Of a stretch of 64,000 nucleotides of DNA, positions 54,065-61,443 are shown in pieces. The translations under genes were made by a program, and so were the position numbers. The stretch covers positions 4,030,001-4,094,000 of the forward strand of contig CP011077.1 of NCBI GenBank assembly GCA_000963575.1, in the 5' to 3' direction. The notes under the pieces are model-generated. The model searched no databases and was not told the DNA's origin. It saw nothing but the letters and a program-made list of their open reading frames with translations. The stretch's first letter is position 1. Every line of letters begins with the position of its first letter. The DNA comes from Klebsiella michiganensis (lineage in GTDB: Bacteria; Pseudomonadota; Gammaproteobacteria; Enterobacterales; Enterobacteriaceae).

Positions 54065-54778
54065 TTTCGGGAAATTAATCACCAGGTGGCTGTTGTCGTC
54101 CTTATCGTTCAGCGAGCAGCCCGGGGCTTTATCGCTCGCGCTGAAGGAAACCACAGGGCCGGGACGCATATCTTTAGGCCCTTGCTCGCGGCTATGATGA
54201 AAATGACCGCCGCCGCCCCACACCAGCGTTTTACGAGCGCCAATAGCACGCTCTTCCTTTTCTGCGGCTGCGTTCCAGGCAATATTGAGCGCCAGCCGCT
54301 TGTTCATGTATTTGATAGCTTCCATCGGCGTTTTTGGCGCAGCACCCGGAATATGGCGGTCAATGCCGGCGACGGAAATGCCGGCTTTGTGCGCTTCATA
54401 GAGTGCCCCGGCAACCTTATCCACCCAGGCCTCGCCGTGTTTTGACCAGGCATTCATGATGAAGTTTTTGGTCGCCTCTTTGCCATGGGCCAGCGCTTCG
54501 CGAAACAAGGCGTTATCGCTGTACTTCACAAACTCTACCGCCAGCAGATCCACTCCAGCCTTTTTCAACTCGGGAATGGCATGCCCGACAAATTCAGGGA
54601 TCGCAAGCTGGCCATGCACATCGCCCAGATAGGCAAGCTTGTTATCACGGAACAGGTTAGCCAGGGCCTGAACGGGATCGTTTACCGGCGGCTTAATTTT
54701 AATATCAGGATGGATCCTTCCGCTGGCACTAAGGGCGGCGGGTTGAACGCGGTTTGACTGACCGACTGCAGAAAACAT
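54062..54778 (-). CDS. ChaN/TraB/EreA-like domain protein of unknown role
   Basis: A 238-residue protein. The core has YLGDVHGQLAIPEFVGHAIP (about 50-69), LLAVEFVKYSDNALF (about 79-93), GIDRHIPG and WGGGGHFHHSRE. The GD-x-HG, E-F and G-H pattern resembles the ChaN/Tiki/TraB/EreA superfamily of putative hydrolases or haem-binding proteins. No signal peptide is visible. Some proteins with this fold are domains of secreted toxins. I cannot assign a function. Confidence 0.6.
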   Translation of the reverse strand: MFSAVGQSNRVQPAALSASGRIHPDIKIKPPVNDPVQALANLFRDNKLAYLGDVHGQLAIPEFVGHAIPELKKAGVDLLAVEFVKYSDNALFREALAHGKEATKNFIMNAWSKHGEAWVDKVAGALYEAHKAGISVAGIDRHIPGAAPKTPMEAIKYMNKRLALNIAWNAAAEKEERAIGARKTLVWGGGGHFHHSREQGPKDMRPGPVVSFSASDKAPGCSLNDKDDNSHLVINFPK

Positions 54779-54909
54779 GGTTATCTCCGATGGGGTAATG
54801 TTTTCTGGTAAGTGGGTAACTGAACATTGAGTTCCTGAAAGCAGGATAAAAAAGATGTGTCTAAACGCAACATCCGGCTACTCAAGCGGGTAGCCGGTTC
54901 AGGCAGGCG

Positions 54910-55326
54910 TTATCTTTTATAATAGTTGTTGAGGCTTTTGATGTAGTTCATACAGCCCATCACGCTGGGATCGGTGCTGGTATATTTATAGTCTTTGATG
55001 ATGCCCTTGCTGTCGGTAGAGATCTGAATTTTGCAGCTGTAGTTGACCGGCACAAACGTGGTCTGTGTTGTCGTGGCCTCAAACGGCTTGCCGTTTACCG
55101 TGCCAGAGGTGGTTTGCGGCGCGACATAGGGCTCGGCCCCCGTGCTGTTCGCGACCCACGTATAAACTTTTGTATCGTCGAACGTTTGCTGGTTATCCGG
55201 ATAGCCCAAAATTTTGAAAGCGACGGTTTTATCCTGGCCCACCAGGCCGCGCAGCCCTTCATCAAGCTGTTGAAAAGAAACGCATCCCGTCACCGCCAAC
55301 GCGCACGCCAGTACCCACTTTTTCAT
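54910..55326 (-). CDS. Small lipoprotein
   Basis: A 138-residue lipoprotein: MKKWVLACALAVTGC has a lipobox VTGC with Cys15. The mature part contains TVAFKILGYPDNQQTFDDTK and VYTWVANSTG, the pattern of small SmpA/BamE-like domains. The ATG at 55326 is preferred over an in-frame start 54 nt upstream because it gives a proper signal peptide. Function unknown. It is the last backbone gene before the island. Confidence 0.8.
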   Translation of the reverse strand: MKKWVLACALAVTGCVSFQQLDEGLRGLVGQDKTVAFKILGYPDNQQTFDDTKVYTWVANSTGAEPYVAPQTTSGTVNGKPFEATTTQTTFVPVNYSCKIQISTDSKGIIKDYKYTSTDPSVMGCMNYIKSLNNYYKR

Positions 55327-55380
55327 AGACACCCTGGAATTTAACCGTTTAAACAAAATGAAGGCGAAAAAGTTCGCCAA

Positions 55381-55608
55381 ACTGAGGTATTACAGCCAAC
55401 CGCCGCCAGAACATATCAGAATGGCACCGAGTTGCGAGGCTTTAAGCAATGTCGTTTAACCGCTGTTTTCCTGACTTTGATACTCCGTTATCATGGGCCA
55501 TCAGCGGGACGATTCCCACGCACAGTTTACGCCCTATTAGTGAGTGATAATGAGAACCAGAAACATCACTAACAACTTAAAATTCAACGAAATGGATATC
55601 ATTACTCC
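55381..55608. other. Intergenic region with the mutS promoter
   Basis: About 230 bp between the lipoprotein gene and the mutS start. It should hold the native mutS promoter. Base composition falls toward the island. Confidence 0.45.
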
Positions 55609-55689
55609 ATGAGCACTAGCGAAACCTTCGACGCCCACACCCCAATGATGCAGCAGTACTTCTCTAGACAATCTAATGTCATGATCTAA
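55609..55689 (+). pseudogene. mutS: 5' end of mutS, truncated at the island junction
   Basis: ATG at 55609 opens MSTSETFDAHTPMMQQY, against E. coli MutS MSAIENFDAHTPMMQQYLRL. After Tyr17 (codon 55657-55659) the frame reads FSRQSNVMI and stops at TAA 55687-55689, with no further MutS homology. So DNA mismatch-repair gene mutS is cut after about 17 codons by the foreign island. Either the rest of mutS lies beyond the right end with a replacement start, or MutS is lost and the strain is a mutator. Confidence 0.82.
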
Positions 55690-55692
55690 AAT
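55665..55692 (+). promoter_or_regulatory. Candidate promoter of the conjugation cassette
   Basis: TAGACA (55665-55670) and TAAAAT (55687-55692) with a 16-bp spacer, 46 bp before the first cassette gene and just inside the island edge. Confidence 0.45.
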
Positions 55693-55737
55693 GAATAAAT
55701 ATAAAAACCCTCTTCAAAAGTTACTTATAGGCTACAT

Positions 55738-56208
55738 ATGAAAAGGATAATCGGTTATCTCTTCACATTACTCTTACTTGTTGTGCTTGTGTATGCAGGA
55801 TTAGTAAAGGGCGATGTATTCCCTGAATGGATCATGAGTAAGAAGCTCATGATTCGTTGTGGATTGATAGGTGTTCTTGGTGGAACTCTTTACTGCATTC
55901 GTGGAGTATATCTAAACAAATGTGTTAGGAATTGTTGGGATGACCGTTGGCATGTTTGGTATGTATTAAGACCTATCGTTAGTGGCATCTGCGGTGTAGT
56001 GGCTTATCTATTCCTTAAAGCTGGATTAATAGTGTTAGATGCATCACAAAATGGCAGTGGTGGTGACTACGGATATATGGCATTTGCCTTCTTTGCAGGG
56101 TTGAATGTCGATAAGTTCGTTGGCAAAATTGAAGATGTTGGTATGGCTATTTTTGGGATTGAAAAATCTCGCACAGCAAGATCGGGTGATAATTCCGATC
56201 AGAAATAA
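55738..56208 (+). CDS. Four-helix membrane protein, first gene of the cassette
   Basis: A 156-residue protein with hydrophobic segments at about 4-24, 38-58, 77-98 and 108-122, and a charged tail (EKSRTARSGDNSDQK). No family recognised. It heads an operon with MBL, E2-E1 and JAB genes (16-nt gap). In defence operons a small membrane protein is often the effector that damages the membrane, so this or the last gene is the effector candidate. Inference from context only. Confidence 0.7.
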   Translation: MKRIIGYLFTLLLLVVLVYAGLVKGDVFPEWIMSKKLMIRCGLIGVLGGTLYCIRGVYLNKCVRNCWDDRWHVWYVLRPIVSGICGVVAYLFLKAGLIVLDASQNGSGGDYGYMAFAFFAGLNVDKFVGKIEDVGMAIFGIEKSRTARSGDNSDQK

Positions 56209-56224
56209 TTAAAAAGGATATGAT

Positions 56225-57379
56225 ATGTCTGCAAAGATATGCTTCTTTCCCGTTGGGAATGGGGATATGACCCTCATCCAAACGGAAGATGATAAAAATA
56301 TTTTAATAGATTGTCGCATCAGGGATGGTGAAGAACATCCTGATGTTCGCACCCAACTCAGAGAAAAGCTTCCTCGAAATAACGAAGGTCGTTTGTTTGT
56401 CCATCTTTTTATTTGGACTCACCCTGATTCAGATCATTGTGATGGGGTGGCTGACCACTTTCATTTAGGAAAACCAGAAGATTGGAGTGAGAAGAACGAT
56501 AAAATTTTTATAAATGAGATTTGGTCAAGTCCAATTGTATTCAGGCGACACCATGCACAAAATCATCCGTTATGCGATGATGCAATAGCTTTGAATAAAG
56601 AAGTTAAGAGAAGAGTTAATCTTTATAAAGAAAAAAATTATTTGGATGGAGTTGGAAACCAAGTTCTGGTCTTAGGAAAAGACGAAGATGGGAAAACAGA
56701 CGACATACCAGGTATCCTATTAGAATTAGACCAAACAACCCGCTGGATTAATCAAAGTTATTCTTCATATTTTGAAGCTCATTTATTGGGTCCTTCACCC
56801 AAGAAAGATCTTGATGAGTTGGAAGATAAATTAGGTAAAAATCATTCCAGCGTAATAATAAATTTTGAAATTAAAGGTGACAATAAAACTGCACACTTTT
56901 TAAGTGGTGGTGATGCAGAAGTCGTTTGTTGGGAAGGTGTTAGAGATCGTTTAACCAATAAATATTCTATGTCATGGTTAGATTATGACATTTTACAAGC
57001 ACCACATCACTGTTCTTGGCATAGTCTATCTCATGATAGTTTAAGCAAAAAAGGAGATGATGCTAAAACTTCCGAGAAAGCTATGGAAGTTTTTAATAGA
57101 GCAAAAGAAAAAGCATTTATAATTTCAAGCTCTAAAACAATTGAAAATGACGAAAAAGATCCTCCAGCATACCGAGCCAAAGAAGAATATGAAAAAATAG
57201 TAGATGATGTGCAAGGTCAGTTTTTATGTGTGTCAGACCATAAAAAGAATGGAGAGAATATTCCGTTAGAGATTGAAATTTCCGATAACGGTATTAAGAA
57301 AATTGCTGCATCTGCATTAGGTATGGCCGAATCATCAAGTGCCGCTGTAAATAGACAAGGTGGTGGTGGTTATGCCTGA
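56225..57379 (+). CDS. ComEC-type metallo-beta-lactamase fold protein with C-terminal poly-Gly tail
   Basis: A 384-residue soluble hydrolase candidate. It shows the full signature of ComEC/Rec2-like MBL domains: THPDSDHCDG (65-74; His66, Asp68, Asp70, His71), NHSSVII (206-212), SGGDAE (227-232) and LQAPHHCSWHS (257-267). Metal ligands look intact, so it may cleave nucleic acid or a nucleotide. There are no membrane helices, unlike ComEC. The protein ends NRQGGGGYA, a Gly tail plus two residues. AAGGAT precedes the ATG. Its end overlaps the E2-E1 gene by 8 nt, and the GGT codons for the tail also form that gene's ribosome site. Confidence 0.85.
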   Translation: MSAKICFFPVGNGDMTLIQTEDDKNILIDCRIRDGEEHPDVRTQLREKLPRNNEGRLFVHLFIWTHPDSDHCDGVADHFHLGKPEDWSEKNDKIFINEIWSSPIVFRRHHAQNHPLCDDAIALNKEVKRRVNLYKEKNYLDGVGNQVLVLGKDEDGKTDDIPGILLELDQTTRWINQSYSSYFEAHLLGPSPKKDLDELEDKLGKNHSSVIINFEIKGDNKTAHFLSGGDAEVVCWEGVRDRLTNKYSMSWLDYDILQAPHHCSWHSLSHDSLSKKGDDAKTSEKAMEVFNRAKEKAFIISSSKTIENDEKDPPAYRAKEEYEKIVDDVQGQFLCVSDHKKNGENIPLEIEISDNGIKKIAASALGMAESSSAAVNRQGGGGYA

Positions 57380-59246
57380 TTGTCTTAATAAAAAGATAGA
57401 TCAGTTGAGCACTATCCTTGCACCTTATGGTGCAAGGAAGCTTTCTACGAATGAATTATCAAAATTCAACGGTAAATATGTTTGTGCTTGGGAATTAGTA
57501 ACTGATTTAGAATTTAGTAATGAACCTATTGTATTGCAACTAAGATACAAAACTCTTAGTCAATTTGACATCCCAGATGTGTTTATTTCCTCACCAAAAA
57601 TTGATGTTTGCCAACTCCCACACTTGGAAAAAAATGGCAAGTTATGTGTTTGGCCTGACAGTTATATCATCGATCATAATGATATGACCTATGCAGTCGA
57701 TTTACTAAACGATGCTATACTAATGCTAAGAAAAGGAATAAATGGTGATCTAAATGAGGATTTTATTGATGAGTTCCAGAACTATTGGATTTATCAATGT
57801 AATAAAATAGATCGACTTATAAGCCAGTGTGATCTAACAAATAAAAACACAAGGTTGGTTTTCGGTTATCGGACCCGGAAATTTGGAGTAATATATTCTG
57901 ACACACAAAAAGAATTAATTAACTGGTTGGAAAACCAAAAAATATTGCCATTAGAATCGGATGGAAGTAATTCAAAAGATAAACGAATAAGGCAACAGCA
58001 ACTCTCTAAAGTAGTTTCAATTCCATTGATATTCTTCAATGAAGCCTGGTATCCGAGTCAGTATCCCAAAACTGCAAGGGATTTTTTTGAACTCATAAAT
58101 CAGCAACAGGAAGATCCAGAAAGCACTATTGAATTGATCTTAAGATCTTGTGCTAATATGTTCAATGTCAAGCCCATAATTCTAGTTTCATTCCCAACGC
58201 CTTCTGGGATGAATATTATAGGAATACAGATTCCTAAGGGAGTTAGTGATCTTGCCACTGACCGCTTTGATACCAGAGGTATTAGTCGGGGTCGATTCAG
58301 AAATACAGCTTTATTAGATGGTTATAGAAATTACATTGATGGAAAGATTTTAAAAAATAGAATAGGCCAAACTAAAACAGAAAATCTTATAGTAGACCGT
58401 TCTGACGATTCTTGGTTAACGGGTCGTGAGCATAACAAAACTTACAAGAAAATCTCTGAACATAAAGTAGCTATCGTCGGATGTGGTTCAGTAGGATCTT
58501 CGGTATCAAGACTGTTACTTCAATCAGGCATTAGAAAAATGATGCTTTGGGATGATGATTTAATGAAGAGTGAAAACTCCTCTCGTCATCTATTAGGATT
58601 TGATTCTGTTTATAAAAATAAAGCATTAGCTCTTGCCTCAAGGCTACGGGAAGAGTTTCCAAATGTCTATATAGAAGCTTTTAATGAAGATTGGACAGAA
58701 GATTCCAAGAATAACAAAAAAATTGCAGAAGCCGATATTATAGTAAGCTGCACTGCACATTGGAATACTGAACAGCAGTTAATTAAAAGACAGTCGGAAG
58801 ACATTCTCGGTGCTATTGTCTTTGCATTTGTTGAAGCTCATGCAATGGCGGGGCATGTAATAGTCAACCAAGTGGATTCTAATGCTTTTAATAGCTGGCA
58901 TATTACAGAAGGCAAAAATATAGGTGCATTAAAATATCCTGCTACTTACTGGAAAGAAAATACTCGTAAAAGAATAGCAGCATGTGCCGGAGAGTTCCAA
59001 CCATACGGAGCTATCCCTTTGACTAATTTACATGCTCTAACGGCAAGAACTGTAATAGATCTAATCATGGATCGTTTTTCAAATAAATCTTTTGCATATA
59101 GTTACATAGGAAGAGAAGCAGAGCTTTTAGAACTTGGTGGTAACTGGAATGATAAATGGATTGCACAATTCGGAAACCCAGGAAAGGGTGATTGTATTAT
59201 ACCTTTGATTTTTGAAAATTCTAATTGGGAAAAAAGTGATGCATAA
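57372..59246 (+). CDS. E2-E1 fusion (Cap2-like ubiquitin-type conjugating/activating enzyme)
   Basis: A 624-residue fusion. Residues about 1-145 are a UBC-like E2 domain with QLPHLEKNGKLCVWPD (81-96), where Cys92 is the likely catalytic Cys of the prokaryotic E2 pattern PH-x-x-x-x-G-x-LC. A middle region (150-355) is not recognised. Residues 360-624 are a ThiF/E1 adenylation domain: VAIVGCGSVGSS (367-378), LWDDDLMKSENSSRHLLG (392-409, with the Asp, Asn and Arg of E1 enzymes) and a candidate transfer Cys538 in AACAGEFQPYG. The order E2 then E1 is that of CBASS Cap2. The ATG at 57372 lies within the MBL gene end. Confidence 0.88.
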   Translation: MPDCLNKKIDQLSTILAPYGARKLSTNELSKFNGKYVCAWELVTDLEFSNEPIVLQLRYKTLSQFDIPDVFISSPKIDVCQLPHLEKNGKLCVWPDSYIIDHNDMTYAVDLLNDAILMLRKGINGDLNEDFIDEFQNYWIYQCNKIDRLISQCDLTNKNTRLVFGYRTRKFGVIYSDTQKELINWLENQKILPLESDGSNSKDKRIRQQQLSKVVSIPLIFFNEAWYPSQYPKTARDFFELINQQQEDPESTIELILRSCANMFNVKPIILVSFPTPSGMNIIGIQIPKGVSDLATDRFDTRGISRGRFRNTALLDGYRNYIDGKILKNRIGQTKTENLIVDRSDDSWLTGREHNKTYKKISEHKVAIVGCGSVGSSVSRLLLQSGIRKMMLWDDDLMKSENSSRHLLGFDSVYKNKALALASRLREEFPNVYIEAFNEDWTEDSKNNKKIAEADIIVSCTAHWNTEQQLIKRQSEDILGAIVFAFVEAHAMAGHVIVNQVDSNAFNSWHITEGKNIGALKYPATYWKENTRKRIAACAGEFQPYGAIPLTNLHALTARTVIDLIMDRFSNKSFAYSYIGREAELLELGGNWNDKWIAQFGNPGKGDCIIPLIFENSNWEKSDA

Positions 59247-59721
59247 ATTTCATTGTGCCGAATTAGATTTCAAAATATGCATCAGCCAAAGCATAGTAGA
59301 TGAATTATTTTCTCATCGTCAAACCCACTGTTTTAGTAAAGAATCAGGAGGTATGCTATTTTCCAATAATCTCAATGATTCTGAGATTGAAATCAATAAA
59401 ATAACTACACCAGGCTCTACTGACTTGAGGAAAAGAAATTATTTCAAGTTAGATGAGAAAAAAGCCAAAGAAGATATCATATCGTTATTCAAGCAGGGTT
59501 TCCACTACTTAGGTGATTGGCATACACATAACGAAGGAATGGCAAGCCCATCAGGAACAGATATCCGCAGTATCCAAGACTTATTTATCAAATCAGGTCA
59601 TACAAGACCTTTTTTTCTCATGCTAATAATCCCAAACAAAGAAAATATTTCACACTGTTATTTATCAGCAGCAGATGGGAAGATGTTATATAAATTCACA
59701 TATCAAAAACCAAACAAATAA
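59239..59721 (+). CDS. JAB/JAMM metalloprotease (Cap3-like deconjugase)
   Basis: A 160-residue JAB-domain isopeptidase candidate with an intact zinc site: Glu35 (ESGGMLF), His95 and His97 (GDWHTH), Ser105 and Asp108 (SPSGTD). Such enzymes trim or remove ubiquitin-like tags. The ATG at 59239 overlaps the E2-E1 stop by 8 nt, the same overlap as at the MBL/E2-E1 junction. An earlier in-frame start at 59212 is possible but would lengthen the overlap. Confidence 0.87.
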   Translation: MHKFHCAELDFKICISQSIVDELFSHRQTHCFSKESGGMLFSNNLNDSEIEINKITTPGSTDLRKRNYFKLDEKKAKEDIISLFKQGFHYLGDWHTHNEGMASPSGTDIRSIQDLFIKSGHTRPFFLMLIIPNKENISHCYLSAADGKMLYKFTYQKPNK

Positions 59722-59736
59722 AAAGGTTGTAATTAT

Positions 59737-60129
59737 ATGAATAGCACAAGTAAATCATATCCACGGTGGTTAATCATATTAATACTGTTATTTATTTTTG
59801 CTGGCTTCGTTGTTCTTGGGGTAATAATTAATCATAAGTATCACTCTAATGAAAGCTTATCTAAATATATACTCTTAATTCCCCCTGCAATTTTGTCATT
59901 AGGTTTTTCTGTATTTTATAAAAGATACGAAGTACAAGCTGAGTGGCTATTTTCATTTGCGACAGCTTCGGCTGCGATAAGTTTATGCGTTGATTCTTTA
60001 CCTGGTGTCCAAAATGACCTTTTCCCTATATTCCTTCAAAGCGGGTTAGGCTATGCACTTCTCGTAATAATTGCAGCATTGTCGTTCGCAAAAATAATTT
60101 CGGCTTTCGTCAGTAGATTCATAAACTAA
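59737..60129 (+). CDS. Four-helix membrane protein, last gene of the cassette
   Basis: A 130-residue protein with hydrophobic segments at about 11-32, 43-60, 67-86 and 98-125. No family recognised. It starts 15 nt after the JAB gene, with AAAAGG upstream, so it belongs to the operon. Candidate membrane effector or anchor. Confidence 0.72.
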   Translation: MNSTSKSYPRWLIILILLFIFAGFVVLGVIINHKYHSNESLSKYILLIPPAILSLGFSVFYKRYEVQAEWLFSFATASAAISLCVDSLPGVQNDLFPIFLQSGLGYALLVIIAALSFAKIISAFVSRFIN

Positions 60130-60164
60130 TCATATTTCAATTCTTAAAAGTGTAGTTAATATTT

Positions 60165-60356
60165 TCAGTTGCTACACTTTTTTACAGGAAAGAAAACAAA
60201 AGGGAATACAATAATATAATATATAGGTAGTAAAATTATAAATGTTTCACCAAGACTATTGCTGTTAGCTAATAGTTCATTAACGAAAAAAGTGTATATG
60301 AATGATAACAGGAACATAAAAGCTAACAGATATAGTATTTTTTTATTATTAATCAT
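60165..60356 (-). CDS. Small membrane protein, hypothetical
   Basis: A 63-residue frame with two hydrophobic helices (about 6-25 and 37-56), ending KKCSN. GAGG is 8 nt before the ATG at 60356. It runs opposite to the cassette, 35 bp after its last gene. No homology recognised; low-complexity AT-rich coding makes it uncertain. Confidence 0.45.
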   Translation of the reverse strand: MINNKKILYLLAFMFLLSFIYTFFVNELLANSNSLGETFIILLPIYYIIVFPFVFFPVKKCSN

Positions 60357-60441
60357 AATCAGGCCTCATCTATTTTAACAATAATCCATTGATACAACAT
60401 TATATGAGTATGTCAATAGCATCTATATAGATGCAAGGTAT

Positions 60442-60480
60442 GACTAAACGAAGCGGAGCTTCGTTTAGTCTCCTTGTTTT
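60442..60480 (+). terminator. Strong hairpin terminator in the island
   Basis: Perfect 13-bp stem GACTAAACGAAGC/GCTTCGTTTAGTC with a GGA loop, then TCCTTGTTTTT. It closes the segment holding the conjugation cassette. Confidence 0.75.
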
Positions 60481-60528
60481 TCGCCCTTCGGTTGAAAAAG
60501 AAAGAAAGTCAAAGTCTTATCTAACTAA

Positions 60529-60556
60529 TTGACATAAATTGCATTTCTATTATAAC
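60529..60556 (+). promoter_or_regulatory. Promoter of the mobC remnant
   Basis: TTGACA (60529-60534), 16-bp spacer, TATAAC (60551-60556). Near-consensus sigma-70 promoter, 63 bp before the mobC ATG. Confidence 0.6.
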
Positions 60557-60565
60557 TGTATTATG

Positions 60566-60586
60566 GGTGTGCAAGGATTGCTCACC
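60566..60586. other. Possible oriT hairpin upstream of mobC
   Basis: Imperfect inverted repeat GGTGTGCA/TGCTCACC around AGGAT, directly upstream of mobC, where oriT lies in many mobilisable plasmids and elements. No nic site can be named, so this is tentative. Confidence 0.3.
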
Positions 60587-60619
60587 ATAAAGCGAATACA
60601 CATATGAAAAGGAGTTTCT

Positions 60620-61053
60620 ATGAGTAATACAATAACCTTATCCTATACAAATGATTTTAAACCAGTCAATAATCATATCCCCCCTGCTCAATCTTTGCGA
60701 ATACATTGTGTCAGTGTTCGATTTAATAAAGAAGAATTGGCTATTCTCAATAAAAACAGAGGTGACAAAAGCAAAGGCGAATGGCTTCGATTAACCTCTT
60801 TGATAGGCTTCCTCCTGTCGTTCCTGCTATCAATGTTGAAGCTTGGAAATCACAGTCTAACATATCCCAAAAGCTGAACCGCCTTATAAGCCATCTTGAT
60901 GCAAAAAGTAGCAATAGTGAGTTAGCTAAAACAGAGATCTTCGCAGTCAAGAAACAGATCAAAGAGCTTCGCTCGTGCCAGACAGCCTCTATGAGTAGGT
61001 ATTCCTATGAAGTGAATGCAACAGCCCCTCATCCCTCTAAAAAATGGTCATGA
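60620..61053 (+). pseudogene. mobC: mobC-like mobilisation protein gene, frameshifted
   Basis: Two frames join into one MobC-type relaxosome protein. The first (60620 to about 60800) gives RIHCVSVRFNKEELAILNKN and GEWLRL, a ribbon-helix-helix DNA-binding start. The second (about 60800 to 61053) gives FDRLPPVVPAINVEAWKSQS and then NISQKLNRLI, the typical LPxxVPxIN-x-x-x-W core. The break is at about 60797-60805 (CTCTTTGATAG), where one base is missing. The relaxase and other mob genes are absent, so it is a relic of a mobilisable plasmid or element. AAGGAG precedes the start. Confidence 0.78.
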
Positions 61054-61083
61054 GAGCATGATTGTCAGGATTGCAATTAACCA

Positions 61084-61443
61084 TCAAATTCTTTTTATTT
61101 TTTTAGCTTTATCTGAATTTTCTAATATGATTGAAGAAATTATTTTTTCTTCTTTTTTTGCAATTAGAGATTGGATATTAATAGTACCATAATCTAAATT
61201 ATCACCCCACCAGTACATGAACTCTTTTATTACGGGAGTGATATTGTCTATAACCTCTTGAGATCCTTCGTTATAAATAAAAGATAATATTTTTAAATTT
61301 TCAACATCAATCTCTTGCACAATTACCCGAAACATATCATCAGTTGGATATAAATTCGTTTCATTTAATGATATATTTAATTTTTCAAGCATCTCATTCA
61401 TAAGCAAGTCTACTTCATTGAAGGCCGTATTATATTCAGTCAT
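61084..61443 (-). CDS. Hypothetical acidic small protein
   Basis: A 119-residue soluble protein, acidic at the N-terminus with a basic tail (KAKKIKRI). Segments MFRVIVQEIDVENLKILSFI and FMYWWGDNLD are distinctive but I know no family. AGAGG lies 9 nt before the ATG. It faces the mobC relic. By size and context it might be an immunity or antitoxin protein; this is a guess. Confidence 0.6.
   Translation of the reverse strand: MTEYNTAFNEVDLLMNEMLEKLNISLNETNLYPTDDMFRVIVQEIDVENLKILSFIYNEGSQEVIDNITPVIKEFMYWWGDNLDYGTINIQSLIAKKEEKIISSIILENSDKAKKIKRI

Noticed and set aside
55738..60129. Type II CBASS
   Set aside because: E2-E1 and JAB parts fit Cap2 and Cap3, but no CD-NTase is present; the gene before the E2-E1 fusion is a metallo-beta-lactamase fold protein.
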